NCBI GenBank assembly: GCA_046351135.1
Contig: JAXLZA010000008.1
Span: forward strand, 209,324 to 273,323
Reading direction: 5' to 3'
From: UBA4427 sp046351135
GTDB lineage: Bacteria; Myxococcota_A; UBA9160; UBA4427
Length of the DNA: 64,000 nucleotides
Below are positions 60,923 through 64,000 of the stretch, in pieces. The notes beneath the pieces are model-generated. The model was not told the DNA's origin and did not search any database. It saw only the letters and a list, made by a program, of their open reading frames with translations. Positions within the stretch are counted from its first letter, which is position 1. Each line of letters starts with the position of its first letter. A program made the position numbers and the translations under genes.

Positions 60923-62305
60923 GGCTCTTCAGGCATTCGAGTGGGTCGATCGGAGAGAGTCCGGATAGAGATCCAGGTCGGCCAGATGGAAGTAGATGGC
61001 ATTGTGGAAGCGCTGTCGGTTCCGATAGCCACACGCCTTTCGCTTGATCCACTGGATCTTCGCGTTCAACCCCTCGCTCCGGGCGTTGGTGACGTGGGTG
61101 GTCGCCGCGTTGATCACGCCGTCCCAGTAATACTTGATCAGCCGCGCCACGCGTTTGATCGGCTCGAGGCGTGAGCGGATCGCCCAGTCGTACCAAGCTT
61201 TCCATGCCCGCTCGGCCCAGCCGCGACGCACATAACCCCAGAGGATCATGGCGGACTCCTTGATCGCCCAGGCGCGAGCCACGCGAAGCTGGCTGTCGCG
61301 TAGCGAGGCGAACGCTTCCCAGACTTTGGAACTCATCCGATCGGGATTCGTCAGCCATAGGTACTTCGTCTTCTTGAGACGGTCGTCTCCCTCCCGAACG
61401 AGTTCGCGGTTCTCCGCTCGCCGAACCTCGTCGACCGCTCGGCCGAGATGCTGCGCCACGTGGAACTTATCGAAGACGATCCGTCGATCCGCATCGGGAA
61501 CGTGCTCGCGGGTGGAAGCGATGTACGGAGCCCACATGTCCATTGCGATCGATTCGAGTCTCGCGCACCCTTTTGGGCCCAGCTCGGCATAGAAGGCGCT
61601 CATCGTCTGCTTCTGTCGGTTGTCTCCGATCCAGAGAACGCGATCCCGGTCCAGATCGTTCACGACTGTTATGTACTCGGCGCGCTTGCGGAACGACGTC
61701 TCGTCGATCCCGATGCGACGCGGTCGCTGCTTCTCCCTGCGCGCCAGCCCTCGCCGGACGGCGCGGTCCTGGATCCCGGCCACCTGATCCCAGCTGAGCG
61801 ACAGCTGCCGCGCCACCGCCGAGAAGCTCGCCTCCTTGAGCCAGTCGATGACGAGCGCCTCGAAGAGGGCCGTGAAGCGCGACTTCGAGTCGGCCCACGG
61901 TACGTCGATCTGGATCACGCCGTGCTCGTCACACCGGACTCGAGGCACCTCGGCCACCAGAATCGTGCGGTACTGCATCGTGTCCAGATGACGCCAGCGG
62001 CGCTCGCGAGCGTCGTAACGAGAGACTGGGCTTTGACATTTGGGGCAATGGAGCGGCGTCCCCGGATCCATCGCCACCGACACGACCACCGCTCGCTCAT
62101 CTTCCAAGCGAAGCGTCACGTCCGTCACTCGCCACGGATCCTCGATCCCCAGAAGCCGCGCATAGAGGGTTCGATCTTGCATCGCGACACTCTACCGACG
62201 AGAGCGCCACGCGATCCAAGCCCGATACCCCTCTGGGCCCGGTCCTCGTCACCTCTCGGGACGATTTCACGCCATCATCGAGCCCACACGAATTCCGGAA
62301 GAGCC
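60923..62305 (-). mobile_element. ISL3-family insertion sequence, complete
   Basis: The 1383-bp element is bounded by terminal inverted repeats of about 25 bases: ggctcttcaggcattcgagt on the left and its counterpart ggctcttccggaattcgtgt read inward on the right, the GGCTCTTC start being typical for ISL3. The expected 8-bp target duplication is absent: the left flank is gtatttgc, the right flank gggaatac, the latter being the inside of direct repeat F. Confidence 0.88.
60929..62182 (-). CDS. ISL3-family transposase
   Basis: The protein has 417 residues. N-terminal zinc ribbon (LHCPKCQSPVSRYDARERRW ... RVRCDEHG), helix-turn-helix (EASFSAVARQLSLSWDQVAG), then the DDE domain: IGIDETSFRKRAEYITVV, VAMD-type ESIAMDMWAPYIASTREHVP, FDKFHVAQHLGRAVDEVRR, and the end NARSEGLNAKIQWIKRKACG. 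All ISL3 landmarks are present and the frame is intact, so the element may be active. It fills most of the IS, leaving a few bases to the left inverted repeat. Confidence 0.95.
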   Translation of the reverse strand: MQDRTLYARLLGIEDPWRVTDVTLRLEDERAVVVSVAMDPGTPLHCPKCQSPVSRYDARERRWRHLDTMQYRTILVAEVPRVRCDEHGVIQIDVPWADSKSRFTALFEALVIDWLKEASFSAVARQLSLSWDQVAGIQDRAVRRGLARREKQRPRRIGIDETSFRKRAEYITVVNDLDRDRVLWIGDNRQKQTMSAFYAELGPKGCARLESIAMDMWAPYIASTREHVPDADRRIVFDKFHVAQHLGRAVDEVRRAENRELVREGDDRLKKTKYLWLTNPDRMSSKVWEAFASLRDSQLRVARAWAIKESAMILWGYVRRGWAERAWKAWYDWAIRSRLEPIKRVARLIKYYWDGVINAATTHVTNARSEGLNAKIQWIKRKACGYRNRQRFHNAIYFHLADLDLYPDSLRSTHSNA

Positions 62306-62371
62306 GGGAATACAAGCCGCATTTCCGCGCCACCGGTAAGGACCATTACGTAAACTGGCCCCGTCCTGGGG
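62306..62371 (+). repeat. Accessory-zone direct repeat, copy F
   Basis: It begins gggaatacaagccgcattt exactly at the right end of the ISL3 element, so its first three or four bases (gata) are missing. It contains TTACGTAA and ends gtcctgggg. It lies 128 bases downstream of the stop of the IS91-type transposase gene. Confidence 0.9.
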
Positions 62372-62499
62372 CGATTTCAAGCTTCCCCGCCCACCCGGAT
62401 CCGCCCGAGCGTCCGACGCCCACGGGATCTTCTGATTGCAGGTGAGCTTGCGCCCCCTCCGTCGTCGCGTGAGCTCGACGGATCCTCCGAGTCGGTCGA

Positions 62500-63843
62500 T
62501 CACGCCCCTTCGTTCGAGAGCCGGTCGTCGTCGGGCGTCTGATCGAACTCAAGGCCCGCGTCGTCGTCGTATTGCGTCCCGGGCAGCTCGAACGACGCGT
62601 CTCCTTCGACTACGGACCTCGAAGCGTCTTGATTCGCTGGTGCCAGCGGCGGCGCCCGCGGCGGAAGCGCCAGGCTCTCGAGAATCCGACCCGCGATGCT
62701 CGCGTCGGTGATCGAGGCCATCAGTCGCATCCGGCCGCCACAGCCCGGACATCGAAGCGCATCGATCTCGAAGACCCGCTTCAGCAAGTCGGCCCAGGCG
62801 ATCCGGCGAGCAAACGAATCGCTTCGATCGGCGGATGAGTCGCATGAGCTCGGGGATGCGGGAACAGCGCCCGGGGCGTCCTGCTCGGCAGACTCGATGC
62901 ATCCGGTCGAAGGCTCATTCGATTCCGGCCGAGCCGTTTCGGCCAGGTCGGCCCCCGACGGATTCGGCCCTGCCGGGACGACCTGATCCCGCGCGCTCGC
63001 ACACGGCGCGAGCACGCCGCGGTACCGGACCTGATGCGCCCTGGGCGGCGGAATCAGCGGGGCCAGCCGCTCGAGCAGCTCCCGCCGCTCCATCACGACA
63101 TGGGTCGTCCCGTCCCGCCACGGCGTCTTGAGCCGATAGGCGAGGCGTCCGTCGGCCATCGCCTCGAGACGGCCGGGCGCGAGCGGCGGCGGCAGGGCGA
63201 CGAAGTCCCCGGACTGATGCGAGGGACCTGGATAGACGCCGTCGAGCACGAGGCTGTGGAAGTGGGGCGCCAGGTTGAGCGCCGACCCGAAGCGTTGAAT
63301 GAACGTGACCGAGCCACATTGGCCTTTGCGAACGCCGAACAGCCGCCGTGCTCGAAGTCGCTGGTCGGCGAACACCGACCGAAGGAAGGCGCTGAGCACT
63401 TCGCTCGTAAGCCTCGAGTTCCAGGCGCAGCGATACCGCAGCGGATAGGGGAGCGTGAGGACCCATTGCCGGACCGGGACTTCGGGCAGGACCCGCTCGA
63501 CGAGATGCGCCGCGGTGTCGGCCATGCGACGGCCTCCGCAGGACGGGCAGAAGCCGCGGCCCTTGCACGAAAAGGCGACGAGGCGGTCGCATCCGCAGGC
63601 ATCGCAGTGGACTCGGAGGAATCCGTGGGCGAGGACGCCGCAGTCGAGATAGGCGCGAATCTCGCGCTCGACGAAGCGGGCGACCGGCGCGCCTGCGGCG
63701 CGCGTCCGCGCCATGAAGGGCTCGAGCTCTGCGCGAATGACTTCGTGGAGCAGCGTCTTCTCGGGCTCGTGGCGGGCGTAGTCGGCGACGGCCGGGATCC
63801 GCCGGGACCGGAATCCGAGGGTGGGCTGACTGTCCCGGAGCAT
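62500..63843 (-). CDS. IS91-family (Y2/HUH) transposase
   Basis: The protein has 447 residues. N-terminal zinc-binding domain (VHCDACGCDRLVAFSCKGRG, FCPSCGGRRM), the HUH motif in LNLAPHFHSLVLDGVY, YRLKTPWRDGTTHVVM with the candidate catalytic Tyr, HQVRYRGVLAPC, and a C-terminal zinc finger IDALRCPGCGGRM. It should drive rolling-circle transposition with single-strand cleavage at the element ends, without inverted repeats or target duplication. The frame is intact. A decayed C-terminal copy is at 52492-52845. Confidence 0.93.
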   Translation of the reverse strand: MLRDSQPTLGFRSRRIPAVADYARHEPEKTLLHEVIRAELEPFMARTRAAGAPVARFVEREIRAYLDCGVLAHGFLRVHCDACGCDRLVAFSCKGRGFCPSCGGRRMADTAAHLVERVLPEVPVRQWVLTLPYPLRYRCAWNSRLTSEVLSAFLRSVFADQRLRARRLFGVRKGQCGSVTFIQRFGSALNLAPHFHSLVLDGVYPGPSHQSGDFVALPPPLAPGRLEAMADGRLAYRLKTPWRDGTTHVVMERRELLERLAPLIPPPRAHQVRYRGVLAPCASARDQVVPAGPNPSGADLAETARPESNEPSTGCIESAEQDAPGAVPASPSSCDSSADRSDSFARRIAWADLLKRVFEIDALRCPGCGGRMRLMASITDASIAGRILESLALPPRAPPLAPANQDASRSVVEGDASFELPGTQYDDDAGLEFDQTPDDDRLSNEGA

Positions 63844-64000
63844 TCCGGACGAGCGCCGGGCGAGCGAGCCGTTGCCTTGCGGTCACGCCCATGCCCGCGC
63901 GGCGCTTCGCTCGCATCCTGCCCCGATCGGCCCTCTGCCAACGCGCATCCCCGCCCACGCGCTCATATATAGAAGCAGAACCCGAGGGGACCCCGCGCGA

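Larger units (their letters stand above)
62306..64000 (-). mobile_element. IS91-type element (partial, runs to right edge)
   Basis: Transposase gene 62500-63843 with its downstream flank ending in repeat F. In IS91/ISCR elements the replication origin end (oriIS) is downstream of the transposase and the terminator end (terIS) upstream. Repeat F is thus placed where oriIS is expected. The sequence 63844-64000 upstream of the gene holds no gene; it includes atatata and agaacc near 63965-63982, and terIS may lie there or beyond the edge. Extent is inferred. Confidence 0.55.

Noticed and set aside
41309..62371. Integron cassette array with the direct repeats as attC sites.
   Set aside because: The repeats lack paired GTTRRRY-type core sites and clear imperfect palindromic arms, modules are several kb with genes in both orientations, and no IntI-like integrase is present (the stub at 57296 is phage-type).
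41309..62371. CRISPR array or spacer-like arrangement of the repeats.
   Set aside because: Copies are kilobases apart and no cas genes are present.

Overview
The window is 64 kb of very GC-rich bacterial chromosome. It carries PEP-CTERM-type sorting tails, ISL3- and IS91-type transposases, several P450s and a dense set of CoA-ester genes. This fits an uncultured deltaproteobacterial/Myxococcota-like lineage, but no marker gene (rRNA, ribosomal protein) is present, so the placement is a guess. No recognisable transcription factor, exosortase or CRISPR array was seen. Region 1 to about 41.3 kb is ordinary chromosome made of short operons. It opens with two universal stress proteins, two tiny membrane proteins, a periplasmic CxxCH protein and a PEP-CTERM protein (1-4018). 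Next come an acyl-CoA dehydrogenase, a Zn alcohol dehydrogenase, an LLM flavin oxidoreductase, a two-domain class III CoA transferase broken by a frameshift at 9030-9033, and a P450 (4303-11382). These are followed by a host-attachment-family protein, a glycosyltransferase-like protein and a HemN-type radical SAM enzyme. A lipid/CoA block follows (15177-23821): a D-aminoacylase-type amidohydrolase, two SDRs, and a minus-strand operon containing chsH2-, chsH1- and ltp2-like genes in the same order as the actinobacterial steroid side-chain operon. After that come a complete MacA/MacB-type ABC exporter (23920-28297), a DUF3604 protein, a Tat-exported DUF1214-like lipoprotein paired with a trypsin-like protease, and a second CoA block (33684-38579: DapB-like reductase, crotonase, acyl-CoA synthetase, amidohydrolase). 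An Amidohydro_2 protein and a P450-type ferredoxin close this part. Region 41.3-64 kb is an accessory zone. Six good copies and one decayed copy of a direct repeat of about 66-78 bp (41309, 48021, 52418 decayed, 52881, 55080, 57219, 62306), all in one orientation, cut it into modules. Genes are truncated or re-ended exactly at the repeat edges: a CYP51-like P450 loses its N-terminus at 41308, an OYE-type reductase takes its last seven codons and stop from the repeat at 48088, and a tyrosine recombinase survives only as a C-terminal stub after 57296. The best-placed copy lies just downstream of an IS91-type transposase (62500-63843), and the decayed copy lies beside a decayed IS91 transposase tail. 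The repeat is therefore most simply an end of this IS91-like family left behind by repeated insertion or one-ended transposition. The modules carry a lipoprotein with 14 FG-GAP repeats, three paralogous small beta-helix secreted proteins, an OYE/VOC/P450 set, a tRNA-Leu(GAG) with an unusual loop, a PEP-CTERM protein, and a visibly less GC-rich pair of GYF_2-domain membrane proteins (57937-60915). One GYF_2 protein has a ClpP/crotonase-like periplasmic domain and the other an RDD domain; this pair is the strongest candidate for an undescribed system. Together the core genes look like degradation or remodelling of steroid- or fatty-acid-like substrates (P450 with ferredoxin, CoA ligation or transfer, ACAD, hydratase, aldolase), with export by the ABC system.
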